Translations under genes and position numbers: made by a program
Notes under the pieces: model-generated
Told to the model about the DNA's origin: nothing
The model's database searches: none
The model's input: the letters and a program-made list of their open reading frames with translations, nothing else
Shown: one piece after another, positions 44,287 through 52,146 of the stretch
Layout of the letters: each line of letters opens with the position of its first letter
Position numbering within the stretch: the stretch's first letter is position 1
NCBI GenBank assembly: GCA_029264995.1
Contig: JAJUKC010000002.1
Span: 1-64,000, forward strand
DNA: 64,000 bases
Direction of reading: 5' to 3'
From: Marinobacter sp.
Lineage (GTDB): Bacteria; Pseudomonadota; Gammaproteobacteria; Pseudomonadales; Oleiphilaceae

Positions 44287-45935
44287 TGTGCGCCCTCCCC
44301 GAGATTTTCCAGAGCCAGATACTCATAGAGGTGTGCGATTTGCTGCTCGGTCTTGTCCAGCGCGTGAGTCATACGCCGGGTCTGTGTTTCGACAAACGCA
44401 AGTGCCAGTGCATCCAGTTCCCGTGCGGCCCGCGCCCGGAGACTGAGGGTCTCCCGACGTAAACCGTTGGTCGCGTCTCTCATTGCACGAGCTTCTTCCA
44501 GAACCGTTTCCAGTCGCTCAGGCCTATGGACGACCTGCTGATTCAACGCGCTCATGCGGCGGCCGGCTGCTGCCAGAGACTGTTTGAGCTGGCGCAGTTC
44601 TGCAGCCTGGGCAGGCGTCGCCGCCTGCTCCACCAACCGATCCAACCTCGTTTCCAGCTCCCTCTGCTGTTGCTCAACAGCCGCGGTTTGTGACGCCGGA
44701 GCCCTTGAATCGGCTGATCTCACAAAGCCCTCAAGCGCCTGGATGAAAACTTGCAGGTTGTACTTGCTCGCATCCAGTGTTGCGACCATCTCATCGAGGC
44801 GCGCCACCCTCCGCACCGCCGTCTGGGCTCCCGGTTCTTCCATAAAGCGGAGAAGGTATGCCATTCGTGGTTGCGTCAACGTTCGGCTATCAGCCAGAAA
44901 CCATTGAATGTCATCACTCCGGGCATCCTGAACCAGGGTTTTGTAGGCACCGTCTGCCTTAATCCTCTCGGACAACTTGCCCAGGGTTACCCGCTCTCCC
45001 TCATACGCAGCATTGGCGGCGAGCCAGGATTCTCCCGCCTGGCCCGGATACCCGGAAAGATCGTAACCACGGCCCATGCCAATCCAGGCATCTGAAACGC
45101 CGGGGAATGCCAGCGGAAACTTTTTGGCCCGGTGCCAGCTCTGCATGGCAGCCCGGTGATTACCTTTGCGCGACAGCGCAAGCCCGTGAAGGTAGAGGGC
45201 CTGAGGTGTGTAATAACTTTCCAGAGAGACCTTCTCCAGAAAATCGATCGCTTTGTCGTAATCGTCGCTACCCAGCGCCAGATATCCGGCCCGGAGATTG
45301 AGTTGATCGAGCAGTGCCTGGCTCCGATTCGAGTCGGCGTCTTTGGCAGCCATGGCCATGGCAACCCGGAGTGAAACCAGAGCCCGTGACGAATCGAGAT
45401 CATCACGGGCGAAATCCGCCGCCAGGTTCATGTAGCCCACGGCCGCCCAGTAGCCGTCCTCCATTCGCGCAAGGTACTGACCGGCCGCGTCGGACTTCCC
45501 CTGCATTCTGGCCAGCTCCGCCAGGCCAAGAAGCGCTTTTTGCACTACTTCGCCATAGCCGGCTCGGCGCGCCTGCTGGTACCAGTTCTCCGCACCAGTG
45601 AGATCGCCATCTTCCTGTGCCATTTCAGCCAGAGCCAATGCCGCGTCGCCACGGTGAGAAGCACCGTTAAATACACCCTCAAACCCTGCCCTGGCCTTGT
45701 CATCCTGCCCAGAGGCCAGCAACAGTCTGGCCTGGAGATAATCGGCCGATTCACCTTCAAGCTTCGCTGCCAACCCGGAAACCGTTGCAGCTTCACCGGT
45801 ATCCAGAGCAAAGCGAACCACACCGGTTGCCAACGGGTTGTCCATGGCGTTTGCCACCGGAGCTGCCACACCTGCAAGCATCGCAGCCACGACGCCGAGG
45901 CTGTTTCGGAAAAGCAGAGACATGCGCCCATTCAT
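44283..45935 (-). CDS. exported TPR and coiled-coil protein
   Basis: A 550-residue exported protein. A signal peptide (LGVVAAMLAGVAAPVANA) precedes TPR-like repeats to about residue 330 (ALALAEMAQEDGDLTGAENW, ALYLHGLALSRKGNHRAAMQ). The C-terminal 170 residues are strongly helical and coiled-coil-like (QQQRELETRLDRLVEQAATP, LRQLKQSLAAAGRRMSALNQ). It probably works with the 939-residue TPR protein, whose start it overlaps by four bases. Function unknown. Confidence 0.83.
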   Translation of the reverse strand: MNGRMSLLFRNSLGVVAAMLAGVAAPVANAMDNPLATGVVRFALDTGEAATVSGLAAKLEGESADYLQARLLLASGQDDKARAGFEGVFNGASHRGDAALALAEMAQEDGDLTGAENWYQQARRAGYGEVVQKALLGLAELARMQGKSDAAGQYLARMEDGYWAAVGYMNLAADFARDDLDSSRALVSLRVAMAMAAKDADSNRSQALLDQLNLRAGYLALGSDDYDKAIDFLEKVSLESYYTPQALYLHGLALSRKGNHRAAMQSWHRAKKFPLAFPGVSDAWIGMGRGYDLSGYPGQAGESWLAANAAYEGERVTLGKLSERIKADGAYKTLVQDARSDDIQWFLADSRTLTQPRMAYLLRFMEEPGAQTAVRRVARLDEMVATLDASKYNLQVFIQALEGFVRSADSRAPASQTAAVEQQQRELETRLDRLVEQAATPAQAAELRQLKQSLAAAGRRMSALNQQVVHRPERLETVLEEARAMRDATNGLRRETLSLRARAARELDALALAFVETQTRRMTHALDKTEQQIAHLYEYLALENLGEGAQ

Positions 45936-45941
45936 GGCCGG

Positions 45942-46490
45942 TTATTTCCACTCAACAAATGAAACTTCCGGTTCATAGTCCGGTGCCTTGGCGTTCAGCG
46001 TCATCTGCAGGCGCAGAGTGCCAGGCTGCTTCCGGAAGTCGTGGACAATCTCCCGGCGCACGAAACGATTGTTGGCCGCCCGGGCGTTGATCACCGCCTT
46101 GAGACTGTGCTTTCCGTCCGCCAGATTGCCAATAAACAGTTGATGCACGCCGCCCTGGCCCAGCGAGTTCCGCTCGTTTTCCGTGTACAGATGAGCGGTA
46201 ACCGGCTGTTCATTGACGAACAGTTCTACCGAATCCAGCTCCAGGGCCTGTCTGTTCGCCAAAGACAGAAAAACCGCCACCCGGGTATTCACCGGGTGCA
46301 GCAGTTTCTGCTCAAGAGCATGCACACTCGCGGTATGCCGGGTAATGTCAGCGTTCAGACGCTCGATCTGCTCATCGAGCGACGATGAATGGGAGGTGGC
46401 CGCCATCGCGGCCATGATCATTCCGGATATACAAAGCCCCCTGATCCCTGGGGCAATCCGGCACTTTTGTGGTTTTTGTCTGCCGAACAT
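45942..46490 (-). CDS. exported coiled-coil protein, first gene of the Glt-like operon
   Basis: A 182-residue protein with an N-terminal hydrophobic segment (GLCISGMIMAAMAA) that may be a signal peptide or anchor, a short coiled coil (LDEQIERLNADITRHTASVH) and a beta-rich C-terminal domain (SVELFVNEQPVTAHLYTENE, FIGNLADGKHSLKAVINARA). I chose the ATG at 46490 because AGGA precedes it by five bases; the frame to 46568 begins without a comparable site. It lies seven bases upstream of the TPR/coiled-coil gene. No family name can be given. Confidence 0.75.
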   Translation of the reverse strand: MFGRQKPQKCRIAPGIRGLCISGMIMAAMAATSHSSSLDEQIERLNADITRHTASVHALEQKLLHPVNTRVAVFLSLANRQALELDSVELFVNEQPVTAHLYTENERNSLGQGGVHQLFIGNLADGKHSLKAVINARAANNRFVRREIVHDFRKQPGTLRLQMTLNAKAPDYEPEVSFVEWK

Positions 46491-46637
46491 CACTTTCCTG
46501 CCTTGCCGGGCCGTGCTGGTGCGCGGCTCAGGTAACATTTCGAAATAAAGAGTAACACCCGCTAACAACCAAGAACGGTATCCATTTCACCAAATGAGCA
46601 TTTGGCCGGGTATCGGCAACGAAAAGTGTCGACTAAT

Positions 46638-46836
46638 TTGACAGAAATAACGGAAAGGGAGACTGATTACAAAGGACCGAGCGGCCCTATGACGATGCAA
46701 GCTATTGATATTAATGCGGTATACAGGGGCATGGCCCCGGATTTGCTCTACCAGAGTTGGCGGGAGCGCCTTTCAGGCAACCCCCGCTTGAATATGCCGA
46801 GCTTTGCCGATGCCCTCAACCGCATCGGCTTTTTTT
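46638..46836 (+). ncRNA. Candidate small RNA between the two minus-strand operons
   Basis: This 344-base gap (46491-46834) has no minus-strand gene, yet ends in a strong plus-strand terminator. A -35-like TTGACA is at 46638-46643 with only weak -10 candidates 17-19 bases further. Inside are the hairpin GGGGC-ATG-GCCCC (46726-46738) and CGGGAGCGCC with GGCAACCCCCG. A plus-strand frame to 46895 exists (from about 46689, MTMQAIDINAVYRGM) but it runs through the terminator stem into the CoxE-like gene, so I favour RNA over protein. The 5' end is uncertain. Confidence 0.45.
46806..46836 (+). terminator. Orphan Rho-independent terminator (plus strand)
   Basis: GCCGATGC and GCATCGGC form a perfect 8-base stem with an 8-base loop, followed by seven T. 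Read on the minus strand no T-run follows, so it does not serve the CoxE-like gene whose stop codon it touches. Confidence 0.9.
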
Positions 46837-48013
46837 ATTTACTCAACTGCCTCATGGCCGATTCAAGCCCCTCAATGGTCAGAGGGTACATATGATTATT
46901 GACCAATTGCTGGGTAATGCCCAGTGAACCACCCGAACCCCAGTAGCTTTCCGGTAACGGGTTGAGCCACACCACCTTCCGGAAATGCTCGGTCACACGC
47001 TGGAACCAGGTGGCACCGGCCTCCTCATTCCAGTGTTCGATAGAGCCACCGGGATGCGTAATCTCATAGGGTGCCATGGTGGCATCCCCCACAAAGATCA
47101 CCTTATAGTCCGGCGTATATTTGTGCAGGATGTCCCAGGTACTGAGCGTCTCGTTCATGCGTCGGATGTTGTTCTTCCACACGCTTTCATAGATGAAATT
47201 GTGGAAGTAGAAATACTCCATGTGCTTGAACTCGAGACGTGCTGCCGAGAACAGCTCTTCACACACCCGAACGTGCGGGTCCATGGAACCGCCCACATCA
47301 AAGAAAATCAGCACCTTCACGGCATTGTGCCGCTCGGGAACCATTTTCAGGTCCAGATACCCGGCATTGCGGGCCGTTGAGCGGATGGTATCGTCCATGT
47401 CGAGCTGGTCTGCGGCGCCCTGTCGGGCAAATTTACGCAGCCGGCGCAAGGCCACCTTGATGTTGCGGATGCCAAGGGTGATGCTGTCGTCCAGATCACG
47501 GAATTCACGCTTTTCCCAGACTTTGACCGCCCGGCCATGTCGACCTTTGTTCTGGCCAATGCGGAAGCCTTCCGGGTTATAACCGTTGGCGCCGAACGGT
47601 GAGGTTCCGCCAGTACCAATCCATTTGTTCCCTCCGGCGTGACGTTCCTTCTGCTCTTCCATGCGTTTCTTGAAGGTCTCAATCAACTCTTCCAGCCCGC
47701 CGAGAGACTCAATCTTGGCTTTCTCTTCGTCGGTCAGGTGTTTCTCGAATTCAGCACGCAGCCAATCGTCGGGAATCAGCGCCTCGAGCAGATCATCAAG
47801 ATTCTCGATGCCTTCGAAATAGGCCTGAAAGGCGCGATCGAACTTGTCAAAGTGCCGCTCATCCTTAACCAGGCACACCCTCGCCAAGTAATAGAACTCC
47901 TCCATGTCTGCGAACGCCAGACGCTGCTGAATGGCCTCCAGCAGGTCCAGGAATTCCCGCAGACTGGCCGGCACCTTGGCCCGCCGTACTTCGAGGAAAA
48001 AATCAATCAACAT
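46835..48013 (-). CDS. CoxE-like VWA-domain protein
   Basis: A 392-residue cytoplasmic protein of the CoxE/ViaA-like VWA group that partners MoxR ATPases. The MIDAS-like motif is LIFFDVGGSMDPHVRVCEEL, with DVGGS in place of classic DxSxS, and a later IFVGDATMAPYEI. The N terminus MLIDFFLEVRRAKVPASLRE is typical of this conserved family in proteobacteria. It lies 22 bases downstream of the MoxR gene. It is expected to act as substrate adaptor or metal-dependent chaperone; the client is unknown. Confidence 0.92.
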   Translation of the reverse strand: MLIDFFLEVRRAKVPASLREFLDLLEAIQQRLAFADMEEFYYLARVCLVKDERHFDKFDRAFQAYFEGIENLDDLLEALIPDDWLRAEFEKHLTDEEKAKIESLGGLEELIETFKKRMEEQKERHAGGNKWIGTGGTSPFGANGYNPEGFRIGQNKGRHGRAVKVWEKREFRDLDDSITLGIRNIKVALRRLRKFARQGAADQLDMDDTIRSTARNAGYLDLKMVPERHNAVKVLIFFDVGGSMDPHVRVCEELFSAARLEFKHMEYFYFHNFIYESVWKNNIRRMNETLSTWDILHKYTPDYKVIFVGDATMAPYEITHPGGSIEHWNEEAGATWFQRVTEHFRKVVWLNPLPESYWGSGGSLGITQQLVNNHMYPLTIEGLESAMRQLSK

Positions 48014-48035
48014 AAAGCAGAGCTCTTGTCGGTGA

Positions 48036-48878
48036 TCAGTTTCGGCGACGCGCCATGAAAGCCAGCTTCTGCAGCAGATGAACGTCCTGCTCGTTCTTCA
48101 CCAGAGCACCATAGAGCGGTGGCAGGGCCGAGCTGGAATCTTTTTCCTGCAGAGCCTTGGCAGAGAGCTCATCCGCCATCAGCAACTTGAGCCAGTCGAT
48201 CAGCTCGGATGTCGACGGCTTCTTCTTGAGCCCCGGCACTTTGCGAACGTCGAAGAACACTTCCAGCGCATCCCGCACCACCTGCTGCTGAATCCCCGGG
48301 AAGTGGACATCCACGATGTTTTTCATGGTGTCGTGATCCGGGAAACTGATGTAGTGGAAGAAGCAACGGCGCAGGAAGGCATCCGGCAGCTCTTTCTCGT
48401 TGTTACTGGTGATCACCACAATCGGGCGCTTCTTCGCTTTTACGAACTCCTGGGTTTCGTAAACAAAGAACTCCATTCGGTCCAGTTCCAGCAGCAGATC
48501 GTTCGGGAATTCGATATCCGCCTTGTCGATTTCGTCGATCAGCAGAACTACCTGCTCGTCCGCCTCAAAGGCTTCCCAGAGCTTTCCTTTCACAATGTAG
48601 TTACGAATGTCTTTGACCTTCTCGTCGCCGAGCTGGGAGTCTCGAAGGCGGGACACCGCATCATACTCGTACAGGCCCTGTTGGGCCTTGGTGGTCGACT
48701 TGATGTGCCAGGGAATCAGCGTCATTCCCAGCGCCGCGGCCATTTCCTCCGCCAGCAGGGTTTTACCGGTGCCGGGTTCACCCTTGATCAACAACGGACG
48801 CTGCAGCGCGATGGCCGCATTGACTGCCATTTGCAGGTCATCGGTGGCTACGTATTTATCGGTGCCGGTAAACTTCAT
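48036..48878 (-). CDS. MoxR-family AAA+ ATPase
   Basis: A 280-residue MoxR ATPase. Walker A is LLIKGEPGTGKTLLAEEMAA, Walker B VVLLIDEIDKADIEFPND, sensor 1 VVITSNNEKELPDAFLRR with the arginine finger. MoxR proteins with VWA partners act as chaperones for metal insertion or complex assembly. It lies between the TIGR03503-like VWA gene (18 bases upstream) and the CoxE-like gene (22 bases downstream), forming one unit. Confidence 0.93.
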   Translation of the reverse strand: MKFTGTDKYVATDDLQMAVNAAIALQRPLLIKGEPGTGKTLLAEEMAAALGMTLIPWHIKSTTKAQQGLYEYDAVSRLRDSQLGDEKVKDIRNYIVKGKLWEAFEADEQVVLLIDEIDKADIEFPNDLLLELDRMEFFVYETQEFVKAKKRPIVVITSNNEKELPDAFLRRCFFHYISFPDHDTMKNIVDVHFPGIQQQVVRDALEVFFDVRKVPGLKKKPSTSELIDWLKLLMADELSAKALQEKDSSSALPPLYGALVKNEQDVHLLQKLAFMARRRN

Positions 48879-48896
48879 GTGTCTGATTCCTGTTGG

Positions 48897-51026
48897 TTAC
48901 TTTTTCGGATTCTCTTTCTTGTCCACCGGTTTGGGTTTTTCGCCCTCCGGAGACTCTTCATCATAATCGGGCAAATCGTCGAATTCGGAGAGGTCGAAGT
49001 CTTCCAGACCAAACTCATCCTCATCAATGTCGAACTCGGATTCACTGATCTCATCGGCTTCCGACGGATCTGGCTCCGCCTCGGCGCCAACCGTATCGTC
49101 TGCCACGGGAATTTCGTCCTCTTCCGGCTCCAGTTCAGCCGATGGCAGCTCTTCCGTTACTTCGGGTACGGCCTCATCCGGAACCTCGTCCGGTTCGCTG
49201 TCAGCTTGCGAGAGTTCCGGGATATCTTCAGGTTCCGGTTCCGACTCTTCGGCAGACGCCAGCTCTGGCTCTGTTTCCGGGGCAGGTTCAGGCTCCGCCT
49301 CAACCGACTCTGCCGCTGCCGGAGGCTCTGGCTCCACCACCGGTGGTTCTTCCGATTCTTCAGCCAGGTCCTCCAGGGTTTCACGCTCTGCCGCTGCCGC
49401 CTGCTCCTGTTCTGCCCTGGCCTTTTTCTGGCGCCATGCAAACAAACCAAGCCCCACGATAGCAACCAGCAAGGCGGCGCCTGCACCCCAGGCCCACACC
49501 GGGATACCCAGGAGGGTCCCCTTCTCCGGCTCCTGTTCAGCAATCGGCTGTTCGACCGGCGCTTCAGGCTCTGGCTCGACGACCTGCGCTGGTTCTGGTT
49601 CGGGCTCAGATTCCTGCACCGGAGCTTCTACGGGCGGCTCGGCTTCCACTGGCGGCTCCGGTTCCGGAGACCCCGTTCCGCCGTCGAAATCCGGCAGCGG
49701 CTCCACCTGTTCAGACAGGTCGGGCACCATGGGTTCGGTTACCACCTCCAGCGGTGGCTCTTCCCCGGGCACCGTGAACGTCGTCATGGCGCTGAATTTG
49801 CGGGAGAAAGTTCCTGCATCCGCCACCACATCCACCTGATATCGGCCAGGCGCGGGCAATCTGGGTACCGTGTCCCGGTAAACACCGTCTTCCGGCGGCG
49901 TATCGGGAGACAATACCTTGGTACCTTTCCGGCCGTCACTGGCGGTTATCGACAGGCTAACGTCCATCACCGAGAGAAAATCAGACCCGGTAATCTTTTC
50001 GGCTTCTTCATAAAAGGCCACTTCAATGGCCAGAGGCTGCTCTTCGGTAAACTCGGCGGGAACCGGATTGACGGCCATGCGCAGATCACTGACCACCGTC
50101 ACGCGGCTCCCCTGGCCGAGGTCGCCAATGATACGCCAGCGGCCCGGGACCGGTTCAGTAACGGTGATCAGATCGTAGCCCGGCTCAGATGCCCAACGAA
50201 CATTTTCCGGAGCGTTCTCCCGGGTGAAAGGCTCACCACCTGGCTGTGCAAGCGCCAACGGCTCTTCGCCAGAAGCATCCTGACCGGAGAAGATCAGTGC
50301 CGTAAACTCACTGATGCCCTCATCGACGGCAAAGCCATCGCCTTCAATGGGCACCTGTTCTTGCGGCACTGCGGTGTTCAGAGCATTGGCAAAGGCCAGG
50401 TTCAAGGCCTCGGCGGATTGCGCCAGCTGGAAGCTGCCACCGGTTTCGCGGGCCAGGTTACGCAGAAACCGGACATCCGCCTTCTCAGACAGACCAACCG
50501 TGTGGATCGTGGCGCCCTTGTCTTTCAGCGCTGGCAACAAGGAATCGAGAATGTGTTTTTCCTCGGCCTGACTGGCGTCTTCGCCACCAGGCACGTCGAC
50601 CTTGCCATCGCTGAGGACAATAAGATGGGTGTTCTCGAGGGTACCGCCAGACAGCCAGTCGTTGGCGGCCTTTTCCATTGCCAAACCCAGGTTCGTGTGC
50701 AGCGCCACCGAATTGATCTGCTCGGAACGCTCAACAGCAATATCGCGCCAGGCCTGGTCAACCATACCGTAGGGCACCAGCATGTTGACGTACTGCCCGA
50801 AAGTCCAGAGACCGGCACTGGCCCCTTCCGGCAGGGTCCGAGCCAGCAGCCGGACCGCTGGGCGGCGGAGATTCTGTGGATCGGTTTCCTTCATGGAGCC
50901 GGAAATATCCACCACAATACGCACGTCTGCATTGCCGGGCAGAGACAGTGCCGGGTCCTGCGCAAATACTTGCCAAGAGAACAGCAGCAGAACTGCAGCC
51001 ACCCAAATGCGTTTAAACCCCTTCAT
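48897..51026 (-). CDS. VWA-domain membrane protein (TIGR03503-like)
   Basis: A 709-residue exported protein. A signal peptide (MKGFKRIWVAAVLLLFSWQV, then FA) leads to a VWA domain with intact MIDAS (VDISGSMKETDP, Thr in ALHTNLGLAM, Asp in VLSDGKVDV). Beta-sandwich-like regions follow, then a Pro/Glu-rich linker, one transmembrane helix at roughly residues 505-530 (IPVWAWGAGAALLVAIVGLG) and a very acidic C-terminal tail of about 175 residues (Glu, Asp, Pro). This matches my memory of TIGR03503 proteins in Gammaproteobacteria, function unknown. The tail is cytoplasmic and could contact the adjacent MoxR. Confidence 0.85.
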   Translation of the reverse strand: MKGFKRIWVAAVLLLFSWQVFAQDPALSLPGNADVRIVVDISGSMKETDPQNLRRPAVRLLARTLPEGASAGLWTFGQYVNMLVPYGMVDQAWRDIAVERSEQINSVALHTNLGLAMEKAANDWLSGGTLENTHLIVLSDGKVDVPGGEDASQAEEKHILDSLLPALKDKGATIHTVGLSEKADVRFLRNLARETGGSFQLAQSAEALNLAFANALNTAVPQEQVPIEGDGFAVDEGISEFTALIFSGQDASGEEPLALAQPGGEPFTRENAPENVRWASEPGYDLITVTEPVPGRWRIIGDLGQGSRVTVVSDLRMAVNPVPAEFTEEQPLAIEVAFYEEAEKITGSDFLSVMDVSLSITASDGRKGTKVLSPDTPPEDGVYRDTVPRLPAPGRYQVDVVADAGTFSRKFSAMTTFTVPGEEPPLEVVTEPMVPDLSEQVEPLPDFDGGTGSPEPEPPVEAEPPVEAPVQESEPEPEPAQVVEPEPEAPVEQPIAEQEPEKGTLLGIPVWAWGAGAALLVAIVGLGLFAWRQKKARAEQEQAAAAERETLEDLAEESEEPPVVEPEPPAAAESVEAEPEPAPETEPELASAEESEPEPEDIPELSQADSEPDEVPDEAVPEVTEELPSAELEPEEDEIPVADDTVGAEAEPDPSEADEISESEFDIDEDEFGLEDFDLSEFDDLPDYDEESPEGEKPKPVDKKENPKK

Positions 51027-51065
51027 TGAACTGCGCCCTTATCTTTTGTTGTTCTCAGAAACCGT

Positions 51066-51410
51066 TTACTTGCGTACCAGCCGGTACCGAACCAGATCAA
51101 GTATCCAGACCAGCAGCATGACGATCGCCGCAATGCTGAAGTTGAACAGTGCGCGACCGGCGGCATCGGTGTCACCCAGAATCAGCTCATAGCCGGCAAA
51201 CAGCCAGGCCGGTATCCACCAGCCGGCCACGTCTGGCGATTCCACGGGGGTCAGTACCAGTACCACAAGCGCCGCCAACAGCAGTGTTCGCAGACCGTAA
51301 AAGGGCAATATCCGGAACAGTGATTTCATCATGTAGAAAAACACAACGAAAGCGACTGCATAGGCCGCCCAGAAAACTCCATAAGCCAGTGAAGCGTCTG
51401 TATCCATCAT
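51066..51410 (-). CDS. small integral membrane protein of unknown function
   Basis: A 114-residue protein with three or four predicted helices (FWAAYAVAFVVFFYMMKSLF, LLLAALVVLVLTPV, AAIVMLLVWILDLVRYRL). The ATG at 51410 overlaps the ycgN stop (TAATG); a second ATG at 51407 is possible. No family recognised. Position between ycgN and the VWA membrane protein suggests that it belongs to the MoxR-VWA module, perhaps as membrane partner of the VWA protein. Confidence 0.8.
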   Translation of the reverse strand: MMDTDASLAYGVFWAAYAVAFVVFFYMMKSLFRILPFYGLRTLLLAALVVLVLTPVESPDVAGWWIPAWLFAGYELILGDTDAAGRALFNFSIAAIVMLLVWILDLVRYRLVRK

Positions 51411-51856
51411 TACAGAATCCAGTGAATAATATGTTCTTCCCAATCCTCTTCCGGCACAGAATCCTCCGACACCACGTTACCCCGCACCGAAACACGGGCT
51501 TGATGAACGGTTTCAGGGTCTCCGCTGCGAAGCGGGTGCCAGTCCGGCAGAGGCCTTCCCTCGGCGAGGGTCCGGTACGCACAGGTGTACGGCAACCAGT
51601 GGTAGCTGAGAACCGTATCGGCGGTCAGTACCGTACACCCCGGTACCTTTTTCAATCGCTGCTCATAGACCGTACAGCCACAGGTTTCGAGGTCCATATA
51701 ACGGCACACAAGATCGGTGTGATACACCTCCCCCGTGTCCTCATCCTCCAGCTTCTGCAAACAGCACTTACCGCAGCCATCACACAGGGACTCCCATTCC
51801 GGCTGCGTCATGTCTGCCAGTCGTTTGCGCTGCCAGAAGGGAATCTGTGCAATCAT
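51410..51856 (-). CDS. ycgN: YcgN family cysteine-cluster protein (UPF0260)
   Basis: A 148-residue protein of the YkgJ/YcgN family. Conserved cysteines, presumably a metal or Fe-S site, are in LCDGCGKCCLQKL, VCRYMDLETCGCTVYEQR and LPYTCAYR. The biochemical role is unknown. It overlaps ycgL by four bases; rnd-ycgL-ycgN is a conserved gammaproteobacterial arrangement. No signal peptide. Confidence 0.93.
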   Translation of the reverse strand: MIAQIPFWQRKRLADMTQPEWESLCDGCGKCCLQKLEDEDTGEVYHTDLVCRYMDLETCGCTVYEQRLKKVPGCTVLTADTVLSYHWLPYTCAYRTLAEGRPLPDWHPLRSGDPETVHQARVSVRGNVVSEDSVPEEDWEEHIIHWIL

Positions 51857-52146
51857 TTCCGGTGTTGCTCGATCTTGCGTTTGAAGTCGACGATGTAGGT
51901 GTCCTGCTCTTCCGGCATCTGCAGAAAAAAGTCCTTTTCCTCAATTGCCGCCAACACTTCCTTTCCGGTTGTGCGCGCGAGCTTCTTGTCTGGCGTCAGC
52001 AGCAGATCCATCGAGTGGATGGGCGAACCGAAGATACCTCTCAGCGCCTCCGGTAAATCGTCCCACTTTTGCCCGCGGCGAACAAAGAGATAGGTGTCGC
52101 CTTTCTTGCTGCTGCGAAACACTGATACAAATTCACGTTCAGTCAT
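51853..52146 (-). CDS. ycgL: YcgL domain-containing protein
   Basis: A 97-residue YcgL-family protein of unknown function (SVFRSSKKGDTYLFVRRGQK, then FGSPIHSMDLLLTPDKKLAR). The length and fold-family motifs match. It overlaps rnd and ycgN by four bases each, so the three are translationally coupled. Confidence 0.93.
   Translation of the reverse strand: MTEREFVSVFRSSKKGDTYLFVRRGQKWDDLPEALRGIFGSPIHSMDLLLTPDKKLARTTGKEVLAAIEEKDFFLQMPEEQDTYIVDFKRKIEQHRK

Noticed and set aside
46600..46620. Sigma-54-like element TTGGCCGGGTATCGGCA
   Set aside because: GG-N10-GC spacing is right but the -12 half lacks the TT of TTGC, and no enhancer or gene context supports it.
48078..51029. A 983-codon plus-strand open frame opposite the MoxR and VWA genes
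   Set aside because: It is antisense to two well-supported genes, and its translation is a composition artefact (long runs of Arg, Phe and Leu from the Glu/Pro-rich codons of the VWA gene). No family motif or start context.
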